A stretch of DNA of 60,853 bases, from assembly GCA_019112875.1 (NCBI GenBank), contig DXIO01000022.1, positions 1-60,853 of the forward strand, written 5' to 3'. The position numbers and the translations under genes are program-made. Of the stretch, positions 36,196 through 48,252 are shown one piece after another; the stretch's first letter is position 1, and every line of letters begins with the position of its first letter. The notes beneath the pieces are model-generated. The model did no database searches. It was not told the origin of the DNA and saw nothing but the letters and a program-made list of their open reading frames with translations. The stretch comes from Candidatus Aquabacterium excrementipullorum (GTDB taxonomy: Bacteria; Pseudomonadota; Gammaproteobacteria; Burkholderiales; Burkholderiaceae_C).

Positions 36196-36263
36196 GGATG
36201 AGTCTCCTGGTGGACTGCAGTGGGCGGGGTGGTGTGGGGTGCTTCAGCGGAGGGCGGATGCGT

Positions 36264-37526
36264 TCATGGCGCATCCCGCGCCAGGCGCAGGCCGGCGCAC
36301 TGCCAGCGGGTGGCCGGCGGGAAGAAGTTGCGGTAGGTGGGCCGCGCATGGCCTGGCGGCGTGAAGCGGCTGCCGCCGCGCAGCACGATCTGGTTGACCA
36401 TGAATTTGCCGTTGTATTCGGCGGCGGCGCCGGGCGTGGGTTGGAAACCCGGGTAGGCGGTGTAGGGCGAGGCGGTCCATTCCCAGACCTGGCCGATGCC
36501 ACGCAGGCCAGGCGTGGGGGTTGTCGCGGTGGCGGCCTCCCACTCGAACTCCGTGGGCAGTCGGGCGCCGGCCCAGCGGGCGTGGGCATCGGCCTCGTAG
36601 AAGCTGAGGTGGCTGGCCGGCGCGTCCAGATCCAGCGGCTGCCAGCCGTGCAGGCCGAAGGCGTGCCAGGCGCCATGGGGCTGCGCGGGCGCTTGCCAGT
36701 AGGCGGGTGCGGTCCAGCCCTGGCTCTGCACGCAGGACCAGCCGTCACTGAGCCACCAGCGCGGATCGCGGTAGCCGCCTTCGTCGATGAAGGCGAGGTG
36801 CTGGCGCGCACTGACGGGCCGCGTGGCCAGTTCGAAGGGCCGCAGCCAGACGGTGTGACGCGGTTGCTCGTTGTCGAACGCGAAGCCGGGGCCTGCATGG
36901 CCGATGTCGGCAAGGCCGCCCTCCACCGGCCACCAGGCCGCGGCGAACTCCGCGCTCGCGGCACCGCCATGACCGTCACCTTGCGCACCGACACGGCCAA
37001 GCCACTGTGCCAGGGGCCGGTACGCGGGCCCTACCGGGTTCAGCGAGAAGGCATGCAGGATGTCCGTGAGGATCAGCTCCTGGTGCTGCTGCTCGTGGTG
37101 CAGGCCCAGTTCGAGCGTGGGCACGACCTTGGCCCAGGTGTCGTCGTCAGCATCCTGGGCCAGGCGGGCCACGGCCTCGTCCACGTGGCGGCGGTAGGCC
37201 CACACCTCGTCCAGCGCGGGGCGGCTCAGCAGGCCACGCTGCGGACGCGGATGGCGCGGTCCCAGCGCCTCGTAGTACGAGTTGAACAGGTAGGCGTAAG
37301 CCGGATCGAAAACCTCGTAGGCCGGCGCATGCGGCCGAAGCACCAGGGTCTCGAAGAACCACGTCGTGTGGGCCAGATGCCATTTGGCCGGACTGGCATC
37401 CGGCATGGACTGCAGCTGGTGGTCTTCAGGTGAGAGCGGCTCGGTGAGCCAGCGGGAGTGCGCCCGCACCGCGGCGAACCGGTCCTGCCATGCGCGACGA
37501 CAGTCCGGCTCGGCCACGTTCACCAC
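36264..37526 (-). CDS. egtB: hercynylcysteine/gamma-glutamyl-hercynylcysteine sulfoxide synthase EgtB
   Basis: Iron(II) oxygenase that joins hercynine to a thiol (Cys or gamma-Glu-Cys) to give the sulfoxide in ergothioneine synthesis. The 420-residue protein has the N-terminal DinB-like domain with WHLAHTTWFFE (His about 50) and HHEQQHQE (His 144 and 148), the probable 3-His iron site, and the C-terminal FGE-sulfatase domain (about 195-415) with RLPTEFEWEAA, QVWEWTASPY and VLRGGSRFTPPGH. Starts at GTG 37526 or 37523, overlapping the small upstream gene by seven bases, so translation is probably coupled. Ergothioneine protects against oxidants; no regulator is adjacent. Confidence 0.94.
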   Translation of the reverse strand: MVNVAEPDCRRAWQDRFAAVRAHSRWLTEPLSPEDHQLQSMPDASPAKWHLAHTTWFFETLVLRPHAPAYEVFDPAYAYLFNSYYEALGPRHPRPQRGLLSRPALDEVWAYRRHVDEAVARLAQDADDDTWAKVVPTLELGLHHEQQHQELILTDILHAFSLNPVGPAYRPLAQWLGRVGAQGDGHGGAASAEFAAAWWPVEGGLADIGHAGPGFAFDNEQPRHTVWLRPFELATRPVSARQHLAFIDEGGYRDPRWWLSDGWSCVQSQGWTAPAYWQAPAQPHGAWHAFGLHGWQPLDLDAPASHLSFYEADAHARWAGARLPTEFEWEAATATTPTPGLRGIGQVWEWTASPYTAYPGFQPTPGAAAEYNGKFMVNQIVLRGGSRFTPPGHARPTYRNFFPPATRWQCAGLRLARDAP

Positions 37527-37735
37527 CGGCCCAGGTTGCGGATTTCCTGGTCGGCGTCCTGGCGGCGCAGGCTTTCATTGATCAGGCGGCGCGGGTTGGC
37601 GCCCAGGCGCTTGGAGCGCTTGCTGGAGGCACGGTAGGGCTCACGCTCTTCGGCTTGCGGGCCTTCGGGGTAGTGGCCGGCGGCGACGGCGCCGCGTTGG
37701 AATTTGCCGAGGTACTGCGGATTGCTGCTGCCCAT
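37520..37735 (-). CDS. small basic protein upstream of egtB
   Basis: A 71-residue hydrophilic protein, MGSSNPQYLGKFQRG..., rich in Arg, Gln and Ser, ending ADQEIRNLGRW. No domain recognised. GGAG lies eight bases before the ATG and its stop overlaps the egtB start by seven bases, so it looks like the first cistron of the egt operon. Codon use matches the neighbours. It could be a small accessory or RNA-binding protein, or merely a translational coupler. Confidence 0.65.
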   Translation of the reverse strand: MGSSNPQYLGKFQRGAVAAGHYPEGPQAEEREPYRASSKRSKRLGANPRRLINESLRRQDADQEIRNLGRW

Positions 37736-37988
37736 GCTGATTCTCCAGGGTGAACGTTGACGACACGATCGAAGCCCAGTCTAGGGACTGGGGCCCGGGC
37801 GTGATGTCAGCGCGGCAAGCGACTCGCTGTGAGGGACATCCTACAAAACTTTGGCCAAGGCGTGGAGCAACAGCCCCAAGGCGGTGCATGGCCAAGGGCA
37901 TTGCTTCGGCGTTCACCAGGACTGCAGAGGGAAAGCGTGATGGCAATGGGTTTTGGCACAGAACTCGCTAGAGCGTGCTGGTCGAAAC

Positions 37989-38004
37989 CTGACCGGTCGG
38001 TCAA
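37989..38004. promoter_or_regulatory. RutR-type operator
   Basis: CTGACCGGTCGGTCAA is a 16-base dyad matching the published E. coli RutR consensus TTGACCANNTGGTCAA at the outer bases (TGACC...GGTCAA). It ends 13 bases before the ABC ATPase ATG. The operon's last gene codes for a RutR-like TetR protein, so this is almost certainly its binding site. Confidence 0.8.
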
Positions 38005-38017
38005 CTTTCAGATCGCC

Positions 38018-38869
38018 ATGAACGCTCCGGAGCCTTTGGTGCCTTTGTCGGACCGCGTGATCGATGCTTCCACCGCGCCGCCGCGTGCAGCGTCGGGCCA
38101 GGCGGCTGTGTCGGTGCGGCAAGCCAGCGTGGTCTACCCCGCAGCCGATGCGCCCGTGCGCGCGCTGCACGAGGTGAGCCTGGACATCCAGCCTGGCGAG
38201 TTCGTCTCCTTGATCGGGCCGTCGGGCTGCGGCAAGACCACGCTGTTGCGCGTGATCGCCGACCTGGAACCCATCAGCAGCGGCGAGGTGCTGGTCAATG
38301 GCCTGAGCCCGCACGATGCGCGGCTGGCGCGGGCCTATGGCTATGTGTTCCAGGCGCCGGCTTTGCTGCCATGGCGCACGGTGCTGACCAACGTGATGCT
38401 GCCCTTGCAGATCCAGGGCAAGCCGCCCGAAGCTTGCAAGGCCATTGCCCTCGAACAACTGGCCCGTGTCGGCTTGACGGGCTTCGAGAAGAAGTACCCG
38501 TGGCAGCTTTCCGGCGGCATGCAGCAGCGCGTGTCCATCGCGCGGGCGCTGGGCTTTCAGCCGAAGCTGCTGATGATGGACGAGCCCTTCGGCGCGCTCG
38601 ACGAGATCACGCGCGATGGCCTGAACGAGCAACTGCAGCAGCTGTGGCTGCGCGAGCAGCGCACCGTGGTGTTCGTGACGCACTCGATCGCCGAGGCGGT
38701 GTACCTGTCCACGCGCATCGTGGTGATGTCGCCCAGGCCGGGCCGCATCGCCAAGGTGATCGACTCGACACTGCCGGCCGAGCGCACGCTGGCCATGCGC
38801 GACACGCCCGCGTTCACCGCGCTGGCGCACGAGGTGCGCGAGGCCCTGGCCGATGGGCACGGGCATTGA
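38018..38869 (+). CDS. ABC transporter ATP-binding protein, nitrate/taurine/pyrimidine type
   Basis: A 283-residue ATPase of the SsuB/TauB/ThiZ group that powers uptake of small organic molecules. Walker A GPSGCGKTT (about 67-75), Q-loop GYVFQAPALLPWRTV, signature LSGGMQQRVSIARA, Walker B LLMMDEPFGALDE, H-loop VFVTHSIAEA. Start placed at 38018 (MNAPEPLVPL) since the upstream in-frame extension to 37829 would span the operator and is not family-like. First gene of a five-gene operon with two permeases, a THI5/NMT1-type binding protein and a RutR-like regulator, suggesting pyrimidine uptake. Confidence 0.92.
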   Translation: MNAPEPLVPLSDRVIDASTAPPRAASGQAAVSVRQASVVYPAADAPVRALHEVSLDIQPGEFVSLIGPSGCGKTTLLRVIADLEPISSGEVLVNGLSPHDARLARAYGYVFQAPALLPWRTVLTNVMLPLQIQGKPPEACKAIALEQLARVGLTGFEKKYPWQLSGGMQQRVSIARALGFQPKLLMMDEPFGALDEITRDGLNEQLQQLWLREQRTVVFVTHSIAEAVYLSTRIVVMSPRPGRIAKVIDSTLPAERTLAMRDTPAFTALAHEVREALADGHGH

Positions 38870-38888
38870 GCGCGCACGGGCCCCACGC

Positions 38889-39781
38889 ATGAACGCCCTG
38901 CTGCAACGCACCTTCCGTGATGCCGGCCCCGTGGCACTGGTGGCGCTGGTTGTGCTGACGCTCTGGTACGCGGCGGCCGTGTGGCTCAACGCACCGGGCG
39001 TGATCGAGCGCGAGCTGCATGGCGGCTGGACCGCCCGCGAGCTGGTCGCTGCCACGTGGTCGCAGCAGCGGCCGGTGCTGCCCACGCCGCACCAGGTGGC
39101 GCGCGACCTGTGGTCCAGCCTGGTCGACTGGCCGGTGGATTCGCCACGCAACCTGCTGTACACGCCAAGGTCACGGCCGAGGCCACGCTGACAGGCTTCG
39201 CCATGGGCACGGTGCTCGGCCTGCTGCTGGCCGTGCTGATCGTGCACTCGCGCACGCTGGAGCGCGCGCTGCTGCCATGGATCGTGGCCTCGCAGACTGT
39301 GCCCGTGCTGGCGATCGCGCCCATCGTGCTGATCGTGCTGGGCAGCCTGGGCTTCACCGGCACGCTGCCCAAGGCCGTGATCGCGATGTACCTGTGCTTC
39401 TTTCCGGTGACGGTGGCCATGGTGCAGGGCCTGCGCGCGCCACAGCTGATCGAGAACGAGCTGATGCACACCTACGCCGCCACGCGCGCGCAGACGCTGT
39501 GGTGGCTGCGGCTGCCGGCCTCGCTGCCCTTTCTGTTCCCGGCGTTGCGGGTGGGTATCGCGGCGGGCCTGGTGGGCGCCATCGTGGCCGAGCTGCCCAC
39601 CGGCGCCCAGGCCGGCCTGGGCGCGCGGCTGCTGACGGGCTCGTACTACGGCAACACGGTGCAGATCTGGTCGGCGCTGGTGATGGCCTCGGTGCTGGGC
39701 CTGGCGCTGACGGCCGCCGTGCGGGGCGTGGAAATCGCCGCGCTGGGGCGGCGCAGCCAGGCAGCGGGAGGTCGTGCATGA
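38889..39781 (+). pseudogene. ABC transporter permease, frameshifted
   Basis: The N-terminal part (from ATG 38889, MNALLQRTFRDAGPVALVAL, through VARDLWSSLVDWPVDSPRNLL) and the C-terminal part (from about 39161, HAKVTAEATLTGFAMGTVLG to the stop at 39781) are in different frames. Total length is one base short of a multiple of three, and restoring one C near 39161 (TACACGCC to TACCACGCC) joins them into a normal SsuC/TauC-type permease of about 297 residues with the EAA-like loop ENELMHTYAATRAQTLWWLRLPASLP cut here for length. As written the first frame stops at 39191. Either a recent mutation, a sequencing error or, less likely, programmed frameshifting. Confidence 0.8.
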
Positions 39782-39848
39782 GTAGCCACGCCCTGCTGGC
39801 CTTGCGCCATCCCGCAACCTGTGTGCGCTTGCCATCGGAGGCCATGCC

Positions 39849-41057
39849 ATGAGCGCTTTCACACCAGCGCGCCGGGCAGAGGCCGTCGGTTCCGTGGCCG
39901 CCGTGATCGCCCTGGCCCTGCTGCTGCTGTCGCTCAACTTCCCCGTGCTGATGCAGGATGTGGGCGAGGCCGATCCGCTGGTGCCCATGCGCTGGTGGCA
40001 CGTGGGCGGCCCGACTGCCACCACCACGCTGCTGCTCACACAGTGCACCGCCATCGGCACGCTGCTGCTGTCGGCGCTGTGGGCCCTGTGGCCCACGCCA
40101 GGCGCCACACGCTCGCTGGCCCTGGTCGCCTTGAGCGGCATCGGCGCCATCGCGCTGCTGGCGATCACGCCCACCGACCAGGTCAGCACACCGGGCAGCG
40201 CTTACTGGCTGGCCACGGCTGCACTCGCGCTGCTGGCGGTGACCGGCGTGCGCCGCGTCGCCCGCCTGACGCTGACCACCCGCACGCTCAGGCCGCTCAC
40301 CGGCTGGCTCACCGCCGCCATCTTCGGCGCCTGGGCCTTGCTGTTCTGGGAGCTGCTGGTCACCGGCTTCGCCGTGCCGCGCGTGCTGCTGCCTTCGCCC
40401 TCGGCCATCGCCCTGGCGCTGTGGGAGCACGCCGGCACGCTGGGCGGCGATCTGGTGCAAACGGTGTTCAAGGCCGTGCTGGCCGGGTACATGCTGGGCA
40501 GCGGCCTGGGCGTGCTCACCGGCATCGCCATCGACCGGCTGCCGCTGCTGCAGCGCGGCCTGCTGCCCGTAGCGTCGCTCAGCAGCACGGTGCCGCTGGT
40601 CGGCGTGGCGCCCATCGCGGTGATGTGGTTCGGCTTCGACTGGCCCTCCAAGGCCGCCGTGGTCACCCTGATGACCTTCTTCCCGGCACTCGTGAGCACG
40701 CTGGCTGGCCTGCAGGCCACAGGCAAGCTGGAGCGCGAGCTGATGCACGCCTACGCCGCCGGCTACCAGCGCACGCTGCTGAGCCTGCGCCTGCCGGTCG
40801 CCCTGCCCTTCATCTTCAATGCGCTGAAAGTCAATGCCACGCTGGCCCTGATCGGCGCCATCGTGGCCGAGTTCTTCGGCTCGCCCACGGTGGGTCTGGG
40901 CTTTCGCATCTCGACCGAAGCCGCGCGCCTGAACATGCCGCTGGTGTGGGCGGCCATCGTGGTGGCCAGCGTGGTCGGATCCCTCCTGTTCGCCCTGCTG
41001 GCGGCGCTGGAGCGCCGCGTCAACTTCTGGCACCCCTCGGTGCGTGTCGCGCGATGA
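39849..41057 (+). CDS. ABC transporter permease with extra N-terminal membrane domain
   Basis: A 402-residue inner-membrane permease. Residues about 155-400 are the usual BPD-type core of the SsuC/TauC/ThiX family, with VPRVLLPSPSAIA, the EAA loop LERELMHAYAAGYQRTLLSL and AIVAEFFGSPTVGLGFRIS. Residues 1-150 carry four further hydrophobic segments (about 15-37, 58-83, 90-110, 118-136), making it much longer than the 250-280 residues typical. It begins ATGA-coupled to the stop of a 24-codon frame that itself overlaps the end of the first permease. Probably forms a heterodimer with that permease. Confidence 0.88.
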   Translation: MSAFTPARRAEAVGSVAAVIALALLLLSLNFPVLMQDVGEADPLVPMRWWHVGGPTATTTLLLTQCTAIGTLLLSALWALWPTPGATRSLALVALSGIGAIALLAITPTDQVSTPGSAYWLATAALALLAVTGVRRVARLTLTTRTLRPLTGWLTAAIFGAWALLFWELLVTGFAVPRVLLPSPSAIALALWEHAGTLGGDLVQTVFKAVLAGYMLGSGLGVLTGIAIDRLPLLQRGLLPVASLSSTVPLVGVAPIAVMWFGFDWPSKAAVVTLMTFFPALVSTLAGLQATGKLERELMHAYAAGYQRTLLSLRLPVALPFIFNALKVNATLALIGAIVAEFFGSPTVGLGFRISTEAARLNMPLVWAAIVVASVVGSLLFALLAALERRVNFWHPSVRVAR

Positions 41058-41142
41058 GCAGCAGGCATCGTCACGACGTCTTCCGCCCTCTCAGGTCTTT
41101 CTGGTCCTTGTCCGCCTTGCCCCACCCCTAAGGAGTCGCTTG

Positions 41143-42195
41143 ATGAACCGTTCGATCACTTCCCGCGCCGGCCTGCCTGCGCTGTCCCGACTGCCCGCGC
41201 TGTACCGCACGGGGCTGCTGACGCTGGCCTGCGCCGTGGGCCTGGGCGCCACCGCGGCCCACGCCGCCGAGAAGATCACACTGCAGCTCAAATGGGTGCC
41301 GCAGGCCCAGTTTGCCGGCTACTACGTGGCCCAGGCCAAGGGCTACTACAAGGACGCCGGCCTGGACGTGACCATCAAGCCCGGCGGCCCCGACATCTCG
41401 CCCGTGCAGGTGATCGCCGGCAAATCGGCCGACGTGATCGTGAACTGGATGCCCGATGCCCTGGCCGCGCGCGAGGCCGGCGTGCCGCTGGTCAACATCG
41501 CCCAGGTGTTCGACAAATCCGGCCTGATGCTGACCTGCAAGAAGGCCAGCGGCGTGAGCACCCCGAAGGATTTCAAGGGCAAGACCCTGGGCGTCTGGTA
41601 CGGCGGCAACGAGTACCCCTTCCTGAACTGGATGGGCAAGCTGGGCCTCAAGCCTGGCACCGACGTCACCATCCTCAAGCAGGGCTTCAACGTGGACCCA
41701 CTGCTGCAGAACCAGGCGGCCTGCATCTCCACGATGATCTACAACGAGTACTGGCAGGTGATCGACGCCGGCGTGAAGGAGAGCGATCTCGTCACATTCT
41801 TCTACCAGGACCAGGGCGTGGCCTCGCTCGAAGACGGCCTGTACGTGCTGGCCCCCAACCTGAAGGACAAGGCCTTCGTCGCCAAGATGGCCAAGTTCCT
41901 CAAGGCCAGCTTCAAGGGCTGGAACGATGCCGTGAAGGACCCGGAAGGCGCCGCCAAGATCGTGGTCGCCAATGACACCTCGGGCAGCGCCAGCCTGGCC
42001 GTGCAGAAACGCCAGATGGAGAACGTGGCCAAGCTGATCAGCAACGCGGGCACGCCCAAGGTGGGCTACCTGGACCCGGCTGCCTACGAGCGCACGGTGA
42101 AGGTGCTGCTGGCCGGTGGCAGCTCGCCCGTGATCAAGAAGGACCCGGGCAAGGCCGCCATGAGCCACCTGGTGTGGGACGCGGCGGCAAAATAA
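41143..42195 (+). CDS. ABC transporter substrate-binding protein, NMT1/THI5-like
   Basis: A 350-residue periplasmic binding protein. Signal peptide about 1-42, cut near AAHA/AEK. The mature protein begins ITLQLKWVPQAQFAGYYVAQ and has GYYKDAGLDVTIKPGGP, ADVIVNWMPDALAAREAG and GKTLGVWYGGNEYPF, typical of the THI5/NMT1/ThiY family that binds formylaminopyrimidine, pyrimidine precursors or related rings. AAGGAG lies eight bases before the ATG. With the RutR-like regulator this supports a pyrimidine-type ligand, but riboflavin or another heterocycle is possible. Confidence 0.9.
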   Translation: MNRSITSRAGLPALSRLPALYRTGLLTLACAVGLGATAAHAAEKITLQLKWVPQAQFAGYYVAQAKGYYKDAGLDVTIKPGGPDISPVQVIAGKSADVIVNWMPDALAAREAGVPLVNIAQVFDKSGLMLTCKKASGVSTPKDFKGKTLGVWYGGNEYPFLNWMGKLGLKPGTDVTILKQGFNVDPLLQNQAACISTMIYNEYWQVIDAGVKESDLVTFFYQDQGVASLEDGLYVLAPNLKDKAFVAKMAKFLKASFKGWNDAVKDPEGAAKIVVANDTSGSASLAVQKRQMENVAKLISNAGTPKVGYLDPAAYERTVKVLLAGGSSPVIKKDPGKAAMSHLVWDAAAK

Positions 42196-42201
42196 GCGCC
42201 C

Positions 42202-42849
42202 ATGCGCAAGACCTCCCCTGACGGCGCCACACCCCGCCAGGGGCAGATCCGGCAAGCCAACCAGTCCGCCATCCTGCGGGCCGCCGAGCGCGTGTTCGCT
42301 CGCGCCGGCTTCGAAGGCGCCACGATGGCCGACATCGCCGAAGAGGCCGGCCTGCCCAAGGCCAACCTGCACTACTACTTCGGCAACAAGCGCGAGCTGT
42401 ACCGCGCCGTGCTCGACGCCGTGCTGCACGACTGGCTGGCCCCGCTGGACGCCATCACGCCCGAGGCCGATCCGGCCCAGGCCCTGGGCCACTACATCGA
42501 ACTGAAGATGGCGCTGTCGGCCGAGCGGCCCGACGCCTCGCGCGTGTTCGCCAACGAGCTGCTGCACGGCGCGCCCGTGGTGGGCGAGACCCTGCACACC
42601 GAACTGCGCAACAGGGTCGTGGACAAGGCCCGCGTGATCGACGGCTGGATCGCCGCCGGCCGCATGGCGCCCGTGGACAGCACCCACCTGTTCTTCACGA
42701 TCTGGGCCGCCACCCAGACCTACGCCGATTTCGACGTGCAGGTTCGTGCGGTGCTGTCCGACGGCAAGCCTTTGAGCGACACCGATCAGCAACGCGCCAC
42801 CCGGCACGTGCTGACCATGGTGCTGCGCGGCTGCGGGCTGGCGCCCTGA
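42202..42849 (+). CDS. TetR family regulator, RutR-like
   Basis: A 215-residue repressor. The HTH lies at about 20-65 (ILRAAERVFARAGFEGATMA then GLPKANLHYYFGNKRELY). The ligand domain resembles E. coli RutR closely: DWLAPLDAI, HYIELKMALS, DASRVFANELLHGAP, DGWIAAGRMAPVDSTHLFF and IWAATQTYADFD all have clear RutR counterparts. RutR senses uracil and thymine. The gene is six bases after the binding-protein gene, and a RutR-type site sits ahead of the operon, so it is autoregulated with the transporter. None of the Rut or reductive pyrimidine-degradation enzymes are in the window. Confidence 0.9.
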   Translation: MRKTSPDGATPRQGQIRQANQSAILRAAERVFARAGFEGATMADIAEEAGLPKANLHYYFGNKRELYRAVLDAVLHDWLAPLDAITPEADPAQALGHYIELKMALSAERPDASRVFANELLHGAPVVGETLHTELRNRVVDKARVIDGWIAAGRMAPVDSTHLFFTIWAATQTYADFDVQVRAVLSDGKPLSDTDQQRATRHVLTMVLRGCGLAP

Positions 42850-42870
42850 CCGCGCGCACGGGCGACCGGA

Positions 42871-43092
42871 TCAGCCGCGCTTGCCGCCCACGGCCACCAG
42901 CGCGCCACCCACCACGATCACGGCCACGGCGGCCCACGCAGGGATGTTGACGTCGCGCTTTTCATCGACCGAGAGCTCGATGGGGCCCAGTTGGCCCTTG
43001 TGCGTTTCCTTGGTGTAGCTGAAAGTGCCGATGGCCAACGCGATGGCCCCGGCCACCAGCAGCACGATCCCGATGATGCGGCTTGCGTTCAT
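42871..43092 (-). CDS. small two-helix membrane protein
   Basis: A 73-residue protein with hydrophobic segments at about 5-24 and 50-68 separated by a polar loop, the pattern of DUF3185-type proteins of unknown role. Start at 43092 has AAGGGGA seven bases upstream; a longer frame to 43155 adds a His/Arg tail without support. It is convergent with the RutR-like gene and divergent from the YkgJ-type gene. Confidence 0.75.
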   Translation of the reverse strand: MNASRIIGIVLLVAGAIALAIGTFSYTKETHKGQLGPIELSVDEKRDVNIPAWAAVAVIVVGGALVAVGGKRG

Positions 43093-43274
43093 GTTGATTC
43101 CCCTTTGGTAGCGGGCCCCTCGGCCCATGCGGCCATGGTGATGCGATGCTGACACGCGCGCCGTCGGCGGGCGCCCAAAGCGTTGTCAGGCGAATCCCAC
43201 AGCGAAGCCAGGGGTATCGGGGGGGCGCCGCATTACCATCGGAGTCCCGCCCCATCGCCCGCCCCCTTTTGCCC

Positions 43275-43598
43275 ATGCTCACGGACACGGCCCTCGACTG
43301 CCAGCGCTGCGGCGCCTGCTGCGCCAGCTTCCGCGTCTCGTTCTACTGGGCCGAGGCTGACGGCGAGCACGGCCCCGGCACCTTCGGCGTGCCTGCCGAC
43401 CTGACCGAGCCCATCAGCCCGCACCTGCTGTGCATGCAAGGCACCCACGCCCGCCAGCCGCGCTGCACGGCGCTGCAAGGTCAGGTGGGCAGCACCGTGG
43501 GCTGCGGCATCTACGAACACCGCCCCTCGCCCTGCCGCGAAGTGATGCCGGGCGATGCCCAGTGCCTCAAGGCCCGGGCCCGGCATGGGCTGGCCTGA
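43275..43598 (+). CDS. YkgJ-type cysteine cluster protein
   Basis: A 107-residue protein with the motif CQRCGACCASF (Cys 9, 12, 15, 16) and further Cys in PRCTAL, VGCGIYEHRPSPCREV and AQCLKA, the pattern of the YkgJ/Fe-S or zinc cluster family. It probably binds an iron-sulfur cluster or zinc ion. Its role is unknown. The start gives the family-typical MLTDTALDCQRCGACC. It stands alone between the small membrane protein and the phosphorelay island. Confidence 0.88.
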   Translation: MLTDTALDCQRCGACCASFRVSFYWAEADGEHGPGTFGVPADLTEPISPHLLCMQGTHARQPRCTALQGQVGSTVGCGIYEHRPSPCREVMPGDAQCLKARARHGLA

Positions 43599-43780
43599 CC
43601 CTCGGGCTTGCGCATGACGGCACAACCCTGCCCCTGAAGGGGATCCGTGTATCCAGATACGCTGGCCTTCTCGTGTGACCTGTGCAACACAGCGCGGCAT
43701 CCCGCATCGCGCGAAACACCCCACCGGGCGAGACATCGGCCTATGATGGCCGGATCAAAAATATCACGCGGGGATGGTCG

Positions 43781-47344
<3,564 letters not shown>

Positions 47345-47371
47345 GCGGGTCGCTCACCCCCCGCGTTTCAC

Positions 47372-48223
47372 ATGCTGACCATGAGCCTGCCGCCACAGCC
47401 CTCCACGCCGACGCCCGCCCTGCAGGCCGAGCTGACGGCCTTCGTGGAAGGGATGTCGGCGCTGTGCGGCGTGGATTTCACGCGCTACCAGCGCTCGGCC
47501 CTGCTGCGCCGGCTGATGCCGCGCCTGGACCTGGAAGCCACGGGCACGCTCGGCGCCCTGCTCGACAAGGCCCGCGCCGACCGCGAATGCCTGGCCCGGC
47601 TGCAGGGCGACATGACCCTGCACGTGACCTCGCTGTTTCGCGATGCGACGTTTTTCCAGCTGGTGCGCCGCCAGATCGGCCTGCTGGCCACCTACCCCAG
47701 CCCACGCCTGTGGGTGGCCGCCTGCGCCAGCGGCGAAGAGCTCTACAGCTACCAGATCCTGCTGCGCGAGGCTGGCCTGGCCGACCGCTGCCGCGTGTAC
47801 GCCACCGACCTCAGCGCCACCGTGCTGGCGCGCGCCCAGCAGGGCCTGATCGCGCCCTACCAGCTGGCCGACCATGAGACGGCCTACCAGCAGGCCGGTG
47901 GCCAGAAGCACCTGCTGGACTACTGCCAGCTCGAAGACGGGCAGTTGCGCTTTCACCCCGGCCTGCTCGACGGCGTGGTGTTCAGCGTGCACAACCTGCT
48001 CACGGACGGCTCGTTCAATGAATTCCAGTTCATTTCCTGCCGCAATGTGACGATGTACTTTGATGAACTCGGGCAGGAGCAGGCCCACCGACTGCTTCAC
48101 CAGAGCCTCACGCCCCTGGGACACCTGGGGCTGGGCATTGGAGAGTCGCTGCGATATTCGCCCCACCGCGCCGATTACCGGCAGTTGGGAAGGGGGGAGC
48201 CGCTGTTCCAGCGGATCCGCTGA
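47372..48223 (+). CDS. CheR-type protein-glutamate methyltransferase
   Basis: A 283-residue SAM-dependent methyltransferase of the CheR family, which normally methylates chemoreceptor glutamates. It has the N-terminal helical domain ([17 protein letters not shown]), the CheR segment [12 protein letters not shown], the SAM motif as [17 protein letters not shown] (canonical CSTGEEPYS) and [11 protein letters not shown] (canonical CRNVxIYF). It lies 27 bases after the large hybrid kinase and 29 before the next kinase. No CheB, chemoreceptor or CheA/CheW is nearby, so its target may be one of the kinases rather than a chemoreceptor (inference). Confidence 0.9.
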   Translation: MLTMSLPPQPSTPTPALQAELTAFVEGMSALCGVDFTRYQRSALLRRLMPRLDLEATGTLGALLDKARADRECLARLQGDMTLHVTSLFRDATFFQLVRRQIGLLATYPSPRLWVAACASGEELYSYQILLREAGLADRCRVYATDLSATVLARAQQGLIAPYQLADHETAYQQAGGQKHLLDYCQLEDGQLRFHPGLLDGVVFSVHNLLTDGSFNEFQFISCRNVTMYFDELGQEQAHRLLHQSLTPLGHLGLGIGESLRYSPHRADYRQLGRGEPLFQRIR

Positions 48224-48252
48224 GGATCCGCACGCATCAAAAAAAGTGAGGG

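Noticed and set aside
37913..40189. 758-codon minus-strand frame over the ABC operon
   Set aside because: Opposite to conserved ABC ATPase and permease genes; no ribosome site.
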